From: CAYMEV01 sp964431655 [NCBI: uncultured bacterium]
GTDB taxonomy: Bacteria; CAYMEV01
Assembly: GCA_964431655.1 (NCBI GenBank)
Contig: CAYSKJ010000095.1
Span: 1 to 11,981, forward strand
DNA: 11,981 nt
Direction: 5' to 3'
Below, one piece after another: positions 1 to 6,835 of this stretch (the stretch's first letter is position 1; each line of letters begins with the position of its first letter). The translations under genes were made by a program, and so were the position numbers. The notes beneath the pieces are model-generated. The model saw only the letters and a list, made by a program, of their open reading frames with translations. It was not told the origin of the DNA and did no database searches.

Positions 1-1508
1 ATAATCGGACGATTAAGGACTTTGGGATACCCGGTATTGTTCTCATGGATAATGCCGGAAGGTCGGTAGCGGGAGCTTTAGATACGCATTATCCCCGGGC
101 GGATAAAATACTTGTTATCTGCGGGCGTGGTAATAACGGGGGCGACGGGTTTGTTGCTGCACGCACCCTTTATGAAAGCAACAGGGATCTTGCAATATTC
201 TGTTTTTTTGACAGAAACTTCAGACCGTCCGGTGATTCCGGCATTAATTTCGATTTGATAAAAAAGCTCGATAATATAGACATTATCTATATTACCGAGA
301 TTGAAGCACTGAAAAGGGAAGTCATGCTTTCCCACGTGATTGTTGATGCCGTATTCGGCACCGGCCTTAAAAATGCTCTGGAAGAGCCGTATATTACGAT
401 ATTTGATATAGTCAACAGGTCTGGAAAGCCTGTTGTATCTGTTGACATTCCCTCGGGAGTTGACGGGAGACTCGGGCAGGTATTAAACTGCGCCATTAAG
501 GCAGATTTAACGGTGACCTTTGGGTATTCAAAACCAGGTCATTATATATATCCCGGTCGTGAATACACGGGCAAGCTTTTAAAAGCACCTATAGGACTGC
601 CGGGACATCTTATAAACAATGATAATCACCTTATTCTGGCAGAAAAAGAGGATATCAGGAAAATTCTTAAAAAGCGCAGAAGGGATTCCCATAAAGGTGA
701 TTACGGACATCTATGCATAATCGGAGGTTCTAGGGGTAAGCTCGGAGCTGTTATAATGTCCGGAATGGCTGCCATGAAAAGCGGTGCAGGGCTTGTTACC
801 CTGGGTGTGCCTGCATCTTCAGCCGGATTGGTGAACGCCACGCTTTTTGAAGCTATGACCCTTTATCTCGGGGAAGACGAAATGGGTTATATTACCGATG
901 AAGATACAGATTATATTTTTAATGAAAACTGCAGATTTGACAGTTTCGCCCTGGGGCCAGGCCTGGGGGTCTCTTCATCGACATCCGCTTTTATGAAAAA
1001 ATTTCTGGCAGGGCTTAAAAAGCCTGCAGTATTGGATGCTGATGCACTGAATATCATTGCAGGGGAAAAAAAGGAATACAGTTTTCTCAGGGAAAAGGAA
1101 ATTATAATGACTCCCCATCCTGGCGAGCTGGCCAGGTTTTTCGGGAAAAAGGCAAAAGACATAATGCCGGAGCGCCTGTTCTATGCAGTTGAGCTTAGCA
1201 GGGAATTCAAAGCTGTAGTTGTATCCAAGGGCTCCACCAATTTTTTGGTGGATGAAATGCAAAGAACCTATTGTATTCCCGGAGATTGTCCTCAGCTGGC
1301 AAAGGGGGGGGCCGGGGATGTTCTTACAGGCATGATCGGTGCTTTTTTGGCAAACGGGTACAGCCTGTGTGATTCAGCTTTAATGGGTGTCTATCTGCAT
1401 AAATCAGCTGCTGAACTGGCAAGTGCGGATATTCACGAATCATCCCTGTTAGCAAGAGAACTGATAGAATATATTTCCAGGGGGTTTTTCAGCCTTGAGA
1501 ATTTTTAG
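1..1508 (+). CDS. nnrD: Bifunctional NAD(P)HX epimerase / ADP-dependent NAD(P)HX dehydratase, 5'-truncated
   Basis: This cytoplasmic repair enzyme restores NAD(P)H that has become hydrated: the N-terminal YjeF_N domain epimerises R- and S-NAD(P)HX, and the C-terminal ribokinase-like domain dehydrates the S form using ADP. The reading frame is open to the left edge (first whole codon at base 3). The residues before the ATG at 45, ending GIPGIVLMDNAG, match the usual family start, so the true start lies outside the window. The epimerase domain shows GRGNNGGDG (123-149), a conserved Asp at 345 in VDAVFGTG, and VDIPSGVDG near 440-466. The dehydratase domain begins near 640 and shows HKGDYGHL, GPGLG, DADALN, TPHPGEL, and GGAGDVLTG with the probable catalytic Asp at 1317. 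Both domains look intact. A run of eight G encodes the Gly-Gly of the last motif. The 3' end overlaps apbE by 14 bases. Family assignment is secure; the symbol nnrD is used for the fused protein. Confidence 0.95.
   Translation, partial: NRTIKDFGIPGIVLMDNAGRSVAGALDTHYPRADKILVICGRGNNGGDGFVAARTLYESNRDLAIFCFFDRNFRPSGDSGINFDLIKKLDNIDIIYITEIEALKREVMLSHVIVDAVFGTGLKNALEEPYITIFDIVNRSGKPVVSVDIPSGVDGRLGQVLNCAIKADLTVTFGYSKPGHYIYPGREYTGKLLKAPIGLPGHLINNDNHLILAEKEDIRKILKKRRRDSHKGDYGHLCIIGGSRGKLGAVIMSGMAAMKSGAGLVTLGVPASSAGLVNATLFEAMTLYLGEDEMGYITDEDTDYIFNENCRFDSFALGPGLGVSSSTSAFMKKFLAGLKKPAVLDADALNIIAGEKKEYSFLREKEIIMTPHPGELARFFGKKAKDIMPERLFYAVELSREFKAVVVSKGSTNFLVDEMQRTYCIPGDCPQLAKGGAGDVLTGMIGAFLANGYSLCDSALMGVYLHKSAAELASADIHESSLLARELIEYISRGFFSLENF
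1304..1311 (+). repeat. G8 homopolymer in the nnrD active-site motif
   Basis: Eight consecutive G residues encode the end of Lys and the two Gly of the GGAGD motif. A one-base slip would frameshift the protein just before its catalytic Asp. Other codons for Gly-Gly would avoid the run. Whether the tract varies in length cannot be seen from one sequence. Confidence 0.9.
1479..1484 (+). promoter_or_regulatory. Shine-Dalgarno for apbE TTG start
   Basis: AGGGGG lies ten bases before the TTG at 1495, inside the 3' end of nnrD. It supports the TTG start, which adds a signal peptide missing if translation began at the first ATG (1567). It is a G-rich, imperfect match. Confidence 0.45.
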
Positions 1509-2505
1509 ATTCATATTTATCTGCCTTATTCTGCCTTATGCCTTTATTTGTTGCCAGCGAAAAGAAATGAGCCTGGAAAAAGAATACCCCCTAATGGGGA
1601 CTTTTCTGCAGATAAATGTGCGTGAATGCCGTTCTTTCACACAAGAGGAGTTAGAAAAAATTCTTAATGAGGCTTATAATAAAGGCAAAGAAATTGAATC
1701 CAGATTTTCACTTTATGATAAAAACAGCGAGCTGACGTCATTTAACAGTCAGGAAGAAGGTATTTACAGTGTTTCCATGGATTTCATGGAGCTTTTGGTT
1801 CTTTCCCATCAGATTTATTTGATAACCGATGGCGCTTTTGACCCTACCATAAAGCCTTTGGTTGAGAGATGGGGATTTTATGTACATCAAAACACCAGCA
1901 AACCCGGGGCAGATGATCTTAAAGACATCATGCAAAGGATAGGCATGGATAAACTTGATCTTGACATTAATAATAACATAGTAATAAAAAAAAGCAAGGT
2001 AGAGCTTGATTTCGGAGGTATTGGAAAGGGTTTTGCCGTTGACAGGATTTCCAGATATCTGCTTGAATCCGGCTGCAGTAAATTCCTTGTAAACCTGGGT
2101 GGAAATCTTTATGCATGCAACAGGACAGGAGATGACTTTTTATGGAGGATCGGGATAAAGGATCCAGAAGGCGGCGATGAGCCATATAAGATAATAAAGA
2201 CAGCCAACCGGGGCATATCAACCTCAGCAAGCTACTATAATTTTTTGACAAAGGACGGCGATGTATTATCACATATAATTGACCCCAAAACGGGTTACCC
2301 TGTTGACCACCGGGTATCCGCCACTATAATAAGCGACAGTGCCGGTTTATCCGATGGCCTGTCCACCGCATTCTGCGTTCTGGGCCATGAAAAATCCTCC
2401 CATGTCGCATCAGAACTGGTGGATATGGACGGTATTATCCTGGTTACAGGGGATGGGGATTGTCTGGAGTATATGGTAAATAACTTTGATAGATTAACGG
2501 ATTAA
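1495..2505 (+). CDS. apbE: FAD:protein FMN transferase (ApbE), probable lipoprotein
   Basis: ApbE uses FAD and Mg2+ to attach FMN covalently to Thr or Ser of target proteins such as NqrB/RnfG-type redox subunits, usually outside the cytoplasmic membrane. The 336-residue product has family length. Residues 1-20 are a short hydrophobic signal ending in Cys19-Cys20, which suggests lipidation, though the residues before the Cys are a poor lipobox. Family motifs are DGAFDPTIKPL near 117-127, FGGIGKGFAVD from 173 (Lys178), HIIDPKTG at 260-267, and Asp287/Thr291 in the metal-binding SDGLSTA motif. The start is TTG at 1495, overlapping nnrD by 14 bases. An ATG at 1567 would give a leaderless cytoplasmic form with little ribosome-binding support. 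The next gene begins 2 bases after the stop. No obvious flavinylation target is encoded in the window, so its partner lies elsewhere. Confidence 0.94.
   Translation: MRIFRFIFICLILPYAFICCQRKEMSLEKEYPLMGTFLQINVRECRSFTQEELEKILNEAYNKGKEIESRFSLYDKNSELTSFNSQEEGIYSVSMDFMELLVLSHQIYLITDGAFDPTIKPLVERWGFYVHQNTSKPGADDLKDIMQRIGMDKLDLDINNNIVIKKSKVELDFGGIGKGFAVDRISRYLLESGCSKFLVNLGGNLYACNRTGDDFLWRIGIKDPEGGDEPYKIIKTANRGISTSASYYNFLTKDGDVLSHIIDPKTGYPVDHRVSATIISDSAGLSDGLSTAFCVLGHEKSSHVASELVDMDGIILVTGDGDCLEYMVNNFDRLTD
1520..1539 (+). repeat. Exact 10-bp tandem duplication in apbE signal-peptide region
   Basis: The decamer TCTGCCTTAT occurs twice back to back, encoding part of the hydrophobic core of the ApbE signal peptide. 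The unit is not a multiple of three, so gain or loss of one copy would frameshift the gene. Two copies may be chance. Confidence 0.85.
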
Positions 2506-2507
2506 AG

Positions 2508-4067
2508 ATGCCGAAAACCATTTCATTAATCTCTCCCGGCCCTCCGGATATATCTGAATTCGGCATGAGGTCACTGTCCGCCTACATGAAATCAAAGGGA
2601 TACCGTGTTATAAAAATATTTCTGCCGGGGGGCGTTGAGCATTTCAGGCATAATCCGGAGTATATATACAGCTATGACCGCAAAATATTTGCCAGTATAG
2701 ATGAGATACTGAAGGGCACAGATATTGTCGGAGTTTCATTCATGAGCAACTACCTTGACAGGGCTCTGGCATTATCAAAGCATTTAAGATCCAAAGGAAA
2801 ATGCCTGATATGGGGCGGTATACACCCTACGGTTCTGCCGGTCCAAAGCCTTGAATATGCCGATTATGTTATATGCGGTGAAGGCGAAAAAGCTATGTAT
2901 AACCTTACGGAGTCGCTGATAAAAGGAGAATATTATCCGGGTATAAAAAATCTATACTATAAAGGCAGACACGGGGACATCTTTTATATCGGCCAGGAAG
3001 AGCTGATAGATGATATAAATTCACTTCCCTATACCGATTACAGTACTGATGATTCCTATATTCTTAACATGAAAAAGGGAGAACTGGAACCTCTTACCGC
3101 TGAGATTTTCTGCAATACTCTGATGTTTGAGAGGCCCATAAAACACAAAGCGGCAAAATCCTTTAAAATCTACACTTCAAGGGGCTGCCCGTACAGCTGT
3201 ACTTATTGCGCCAATTCTACCCTAAGAGCCCTGGCACCTTCTGGAAAATACCTGAGATTTGAAAGCATTGACAGGATAATAGACAGGCTGAAGCTTATAC
3301 TCAGAGATTTCCCCTGTATTGGTGTTATCAATCTTTTTGATGATGTTTTCACTTCAAGGCCCAGGGAAGAGATACATGAATTTTGCCAAAAATACCGCAA
3401 GGCAATAGGTCTCCCGTTCCAGATCCAGATCGCACCGGGCAATCTGGATGAGGAGCTTTTAATACATATGCTTCAAAGCGGTCTTTATTATATTGAGATG
3501 GGAATTCAAAGCCTTTCAGAAAGGACACAGAAGCTTTATATGAGGAATATGGATATAAACAGGCTGAAAGATACCATTAACCTTATAAACAGCCACAAAA
3601 AAGCCATGAATCATCCATGCTACCATATAATACTGGATAATCCATGGGAAACAGAGTTAGAAAAAAGGCAGACCCTGGAATTTCTGCTTGACATTCCCAA
3701 GCCTTTCTGGCTCAAAACTGCTTCACTGGTACTGTTTCCGGGAACCAAGCTCTATATAAAGGGCAAAACCGATGGCACCCTCTATGACGAGGAAAAACAG
3801 ATATACCGTAAGAACCTGATAACGCCAGAAATAAACTATATCAATTTTCTGTTTTTTTTAACAGGGAAACATTTTATCCCTGCTATAATTGTAAAAATGC
3901 TCAATAACAGCCTTTTTATAAAAATATTCAGCTTCAGTGGATTTAATTTTGCCATTAGAGTATTAATGGGTATTATTGAATTATCAGAACTAGTATTCAA
4001 GGGCATCAGAGCGCTCGTGAATGGCGATATAAAACGTATATACAGCTATTTAAAAAGGATTAGATAA
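2508..4067 (+). CDS. B12-binding domain radical SAM enzyme (first of tandem pair)
   Basis: This 519-residue protein has the BchE-type layout: an N-terminal cobalamin-binding Rossmann domain (about 1-150, with WGGIHPT and CGEGEKA), then a radical SAM barrel whose 4Fe-4S cluster ligands are Cys227, Cys231 and Cys234 in RGCPYSCTYC. The usual base-off DxHxxG motif is not seen, which is common in this class. After the barrel comes a C-terminal stretch of about 110 residues (roughly 410-519). It has two strongly hydrophobic segments and a basic end rich in Lys and Arg, hinting at membrane or lipid association. Class members methylate or rearrange unactivated carbons in lipids, tetrapyrroles and natural products; the substrate here is unknown. 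The ATG lies 2 bases after the apbE stop with only a weak ribosome site, so coupling to apbE is likely. It is not MiaB/RimO, because the MTTase N-terminal domain and TRAM domain are absent. Confidence 0.88.
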   Translation: MPKTISLISPGPPDISEFGMRSLSAYMKSKGYRVIKIFLPGGVEHFRHNPEYIYSYDRKIFASIDEILKGTDIVGVSFMSNYLDRALALSKHLRSKGKCLIWGGIHPTVLPVQSLEYADYVICGEGEKAMYNLTESLIKGEYYPGIKNLYYKGRHGDIFYIGQEELIDDINSLPYTDYSTDDSYILNMKKGELEPLTAEIFCNTLMFERPIKHKAAKSFKIYTSRGCPYSCTYCANSTLRALAPSGKYLRFESIDRIIDRLKLILRDFPCIGVINLFDDVFTSRPREEIHEFCQKYRKAIGLPFQIQIAPGNLDEELLIHMLQSGLYYIEMGIQSLSERTQKLYMRNMDINRLKDTINLINSHKKAMNHPCYHIILDNPWETELEKRQTLEFLLDIPKPFWLKTASLVLFPGTKLYIKGKTDGTLYDEEKQIYRKNLITPEINYINFLFFLTGKHFIPAIIVKMLNNSLFIKIFSFSGFNFAIRVLMGIIELSELVFKGIRALVNGDIKRIYSYLKRIR

Positions 4068-4072
4068 AGATT

Positions 4073-5608
4073 TTGAAATCATCAAAAGCCAGGATACTCC
4101 TCATAAAGCCTCCCTATAAGAGGCTAAGGGGAGTTTATGATTTCCCCTACATTCCGCTCGGCCTTGCGTATCTCTCATCTTATCTGCAAAATAAGGGATA
4201 TGATACCCTTATTTACAATGCCGATGCAGTTGACAGCGCATGTATTTCCATTGCAGATGAAGCTGAACAGTTTAAAAACCGGCATCACTATTTCCTTAGA
4301 TACAGTGATATTCTCAAAACAAAAAACCATGAATCCTTTGATGAGTTTCGCAGGCTTCTTGCTTGTTTTAACCCCGATATTGCAGGGATATCCGTCCTCA
4401 GCAATGAAACCGGTTCAGCATCAGCAATCTCCCAAATATGCAAAGAATTTAATCCTGATGCCCCCATTGTATGGGGGGGGGCTCACCCTACATTTCTTCC
4501 GGAAAATGTCCTTAAAAATTACCCATGGGTGGATTATCTTGTACTCGGAGAAGGAGAGAAAACCTTCAGCCTGCTTTGCAGTGCATTGTCTTCCGGCACG
4601 GCTTCTTCAAAGGAGGTTGGGGGGATTAAGGGTATAGCATACAGAGATGAACAGGGGTTGATAAAGGTCAATCCTGATAGCACCCAAATTTCTGACCTGG
4701 ACGAGATTCCATTTCCCGATTTTAAGAATCTTGCATTTCGTGAAAGGTACAGGGGTATGTTCATGGGTAATATCATTGCATCCAGGGGATGTCCCTACCG
4801 CTGTGGATTCTGTTCTTCAAGAAGCTTCTGGAAGAACAGGGTCAGATACCGTTCCTTTGATAATATTATTGAAGAGATAAACTTCAGGATAAGGGACCTT
4901 GGAATCAACCACTTTACCTTTGTTGACGACAGCTTCACAATAAAGCCCGATACCATATACAGTCTCTGTGAAAAGATTGCCAGGAACAGGATACCGTTCT
5001 TTTGGGGAACAATGACCAGGGCAGACCTTATTGAAACCAATATACTTAAAATGATGAAAAAGGCAGGGTGTATTCATATTCACTTTGGTATCGAAACCGG
5101 TTCCCAGGAGACTGCCAGGATTATAAAAAAGGACCTCGATCTGGAGAGGGCAAGAGGTGCGATTCAGCTTGTGCAGGAACACAGCATACCTGTCGGAACC
5201 TTCTTTATCATAGGTTTCCCTGAGGAAACTGAAGAAAATATCATGGAAACCTATGAGTATATCAGGTCTGTAAAACCTTCCAGGATAGGCTTCAATATTT
5301 TTGAACCTCAGCCTGGTGCCTTTTTGTATAACTACCTCGTTGATAAAAATATTATTGCTGAAGATGCTGTCTGGGATAATTTCCCCATGTTTCCTGATGG
5401 TCACTACATGCTTAATGTGAGCTTTAAGGATTTTGCAAGGCTTGCTGATATGGTCGGGAATTATGTCTTTTCCTATAACAGCCGGCTGTCAACAAAGATT
5501 AAAAACTATAAAGTAAATTTATTCAGCAGGCTGATACATGACCCCTCATTTTATGCCAAAAAACTAAGATGGTTCATAAAAAGGAGAATAAATGGGCATT
5601 CAAGATAA
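4073..5608 (+). CDS. B12-binding domain radical SAM enzyme (second of tandem pair)
   Basis: This 511-residue protein has the same architecture as its upstream neighbour: a cobalamin-binding domain (about 1-175, with WGGAHPT and LGEGEKTF), then a radical SAM domain with Cys240, Cys244 and Cys247 in RGCPYRCGFC. A FVDDSF stretch and GFPEETEEN follow, both common in this class. The C-terminal tail from about 440 is basic and less hydrophobic than that of the first enzyme, so the two are probably not redundant. The start is TTG at 4073, 5 bases after the previous stop. An AAGGA lies 13 bases upstream, which is rather far, but the N-terminal motif KARILLIKPP begins properly from this codon and no ATG is nearby. 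A G9 run falls in the WGG motif. The 3' end overlaps the YihY-family gene by 17 bases. The reaction may be methylation or ring/bond rearrangement; the substrate is unknown. Confidence 0.88.
   Translation: MKSSKARILLIKPPYKRLRGVYDFPYIPLGLAYLSSYLQNKGYDTLIYNADAVDSACISIADEAEQFKNRHHYFLRYSDILKTKNHESFDEFRRLLACFNPDIAGISVLSNETGSASAISQICKEFNPDAPIVWGGAHPTFLPENVLKNYPWVDYLVLGEGEKTFSLLCSALSSGTASSKEVGGIKGIAYRDEQGLIKVNPDSTQISDLDEIPFPDFKNLAFRERYRGMFMGNIIASRGCPYRCGFCSSRSFWKNRVRYRSFDNIIEEINFRIRDLGINHFTFVDDSFTIKPDTIYSLCEKIARNRIPFFWGTMTRADLIETNILKMMKKAGCIHIHFGIETGSQETARIIKKDLDLERARGAIQLVQEHSIPVGTFFIIGFPEETEENIMETYEYIRSVKPSRIGFNIFEPQPGAFLYNYLVDKNIIAEDAVWDNFPMFPDGHYMLNVSFKDFARLADMVGNYVFSYNSRLSTKIKNYKVNLFSRLIHDPSFYAKKLRWFIKRRINGHSR
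4473..4481 (+). repeat. G9 homopolymer in second radical SAM gene
   Basis: Nine consecutive G residues encode the Trp-Gly-Gly of the conserved WGGAHP motif in the cobalamin-binding domain. Slippage would truncate the enzyme before its radical SAM domain. Length variation is only a possibility. Confidence 0.9.
5581..5586 (+). promoter_or_regulatory. Shine-Dalgarno for YihY-family gene
   Basis: AAGGAG lies five bases before the ATG at 5592 and inside the end of the upstream radical SAM gene. It is the best ribosome site of the first operon and fixes this start. Confidence 0.75.
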
Positions 5609-6824
5609 GATTCAAGATATTTCAATTTATCTGTATCACACACTCAGATTTTCTTTTAAGAAATATTATAAGGACAGGTGCGGCGTGGAAGCTGCTTCAC
5701 TGAGCTTCCAGACCCTGGTAGGACTTGTTCCCCTTTTTACAATACTGATATCCATGATAACTCTTTTCGGGAAAAAAGATCAGATAATTGAAAGCGTTCA
5801 GAATTTTATTCTTAAATATTTTATGCCTATCGACCAGGATCAAAGCATGGTCAAAGAGTATCTGATAGAGTTTACCGGAAAGGCAGGCACCTTTAATATT
5901 ATAGGTTTTATTGCCCTTATGATTACGGTGCTTTTTCTGTTTTTAAATATTGAATCAGCTATAAACAGGATTTTCTATTTAAAGCAGAGCAGAAGCATAT
6001 GGGACAGATTCAGCATATTTACTATCATTATTTTCTGGGGTCCTTTACTGCTTTTTCTTTCTTTCTTCCTTTCCACAAAGGTAGAACTGGCCTTAACCTC
6101 ATATATATCCAATATTGCCTTTACCCAGAAGATTGTACTATATCTATTCCCCCTGACTGTAACTGCAGCAGGGTTATTTATCTTCTATTACTTTATGCCC
6201 AATACCAGGATAACTGTTAAAACTGCCTTTATCACAAGTATTTTTACCGGTATTTTATGGGAAGGGCTGAAGATAGGCTTTATATATTATATGTCCCAGG
6301 TCCCCTTCTATAAGAATATATATGGATCGCTTTCAACCATCCCCATACTGTTTCTATGGAGTTATGTAAGCTGGAGCTTCGTCCTCCTGGGTGTTGTTCT
6401 TACCTATACTATTGATAATTATAATCATAAATACAGTGATAATATATACCTGGATGAAGTGAAAAACAGGCTGGTAATATTAATTCATATAATCAGGGTC
6501 TTGAATGAACTGAAAATACTCTATGCGAAAAACCAGTACCTTAATTTAAAGGATATTAAGAGCAAAAAGGATTTCTTTATGCTGAAGGCTGTGGAAATAC
6601 TGAAACAGGGAAATATAATCGGGCTTTCAGGCCAGGGGAATAATTTGATATCCCTGACCATGCCTCCTGAAAAGGTTTCACTGATGGATATCCAGAATGT
6701 AGTGTACGGCAGTCTGCAGGAGGTTGCCAAGACCGAACTTTCCAATGAGTTTGAAGATGTAAAAAACCTGATAAGTGAAATATATAAGGAAAGATTAGGC
6801 TCTATAACAATAAGCTCAATCTGA
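5592..6824 (+). CDS. YihY/BrkB-family inner-membrane protein
   Basis: The 410-residue product is a polytopic inner-membrane protein of the YihY/virulence factor BrkB family, of unsettled function. It was long mislabelled ribonuclease BN; some members are proposed transporters or flippases. Six membrane segments can be placed at about 36-58, 100-120, 140-161, 181-201, 212-234 and 250-274. Family marks are EAASLSFQTLVGLVPLFTI in the first and FLWSYVSWSFVLLG in the last. Residues from about 285 form a soluble C-terminal domain, probably winged-helix-like, as in the longer members of the family. The gene overlaps the upstream radical SAM gene by 17 bases and has a strong Shine-Dalgarno. It is the last gene of the plus-strand operon and converges on the response regulator with only 11 bases between stops. 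Context suggests, but does not show, that it acts on a membrane product of the preceding enzymes. Confidence 0.9.
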   Translation: MGIQDKIQDISIYLYHTLRFSFKKYYKDRCGVEAASLSFQTLVGLVPLFTILISMITLFGKKDQIIESVQNFILKYFMPIDQDQSMVKEYLIEFTGKAGTFNIIGFIALMITVLFLFLNIESAINRIFYLKQSRSIWDRFSIFTIIIFWGPLLLFLSFFLSTKVELALTSYISNIAFTQKIVLYLFPLTVTAAGLFIFYYFMPNTRITVKTAFITSIFTGILWEGLKIGFIYYMSQVPFYKNIYGSLSTIPILFLWSYVSWSFVLLGVVLTYTIDNYNHKYSDNIYLDEVKNRLVILIHIIRVLNELKILYAKNQYLNLKDIKSKKDFFMLKAVEILKQGNIIGLSGQGNNLISLTMPPEKVSLMDIQNVVYGSLQEVAKTELSNEFEDVKNLISEIYKERLGSITISSI

Positions 6825-6832
6825 TTGAAGCT
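6813..6832. terminator. Weak inverted repeat at the convergent gene ends
   Basis: AGCTCAAT and ATTG-A-AGCT form an 8-bp stem with one bulged A around a CTG loop, overlapping the stop of the YihY-family gene and ending just before the stop of the convergent response regulator. The stem is AT-rich and no clear T tract follows on either strand, so termination is only a guess from position. Confidence 0.22.
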
Positions 6833-6835
6833 GGT

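Noticed and set aside
4137-4637. Plus-strand open frame of 166 codons in another frame
   Set aside because: It overlaps the cobalamin domain of the second radical SAM gene and is not protein-like in a recognisable way.
4817-5404. Minus-strand open frame of 195 codons
   Set aside because: It lies entirely within the second radical SAM gene, which has clear motifs, and shows no family resemblance or ribosome site.
2508-5608. MiaB/RimO methylthiotransferase or MoaA identity for the radical SAM pair
   Set aside because: The N-terminal domain is of the cobalamin-binding type, and there is no TRAM domain or second set of conserved cysteines.
5592-6824. Calling the membrane protein ribonuclease BN
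   Set aside because: That is an old misannotation of the YihY family; the protein has six membrane segments and no nuclease motif.
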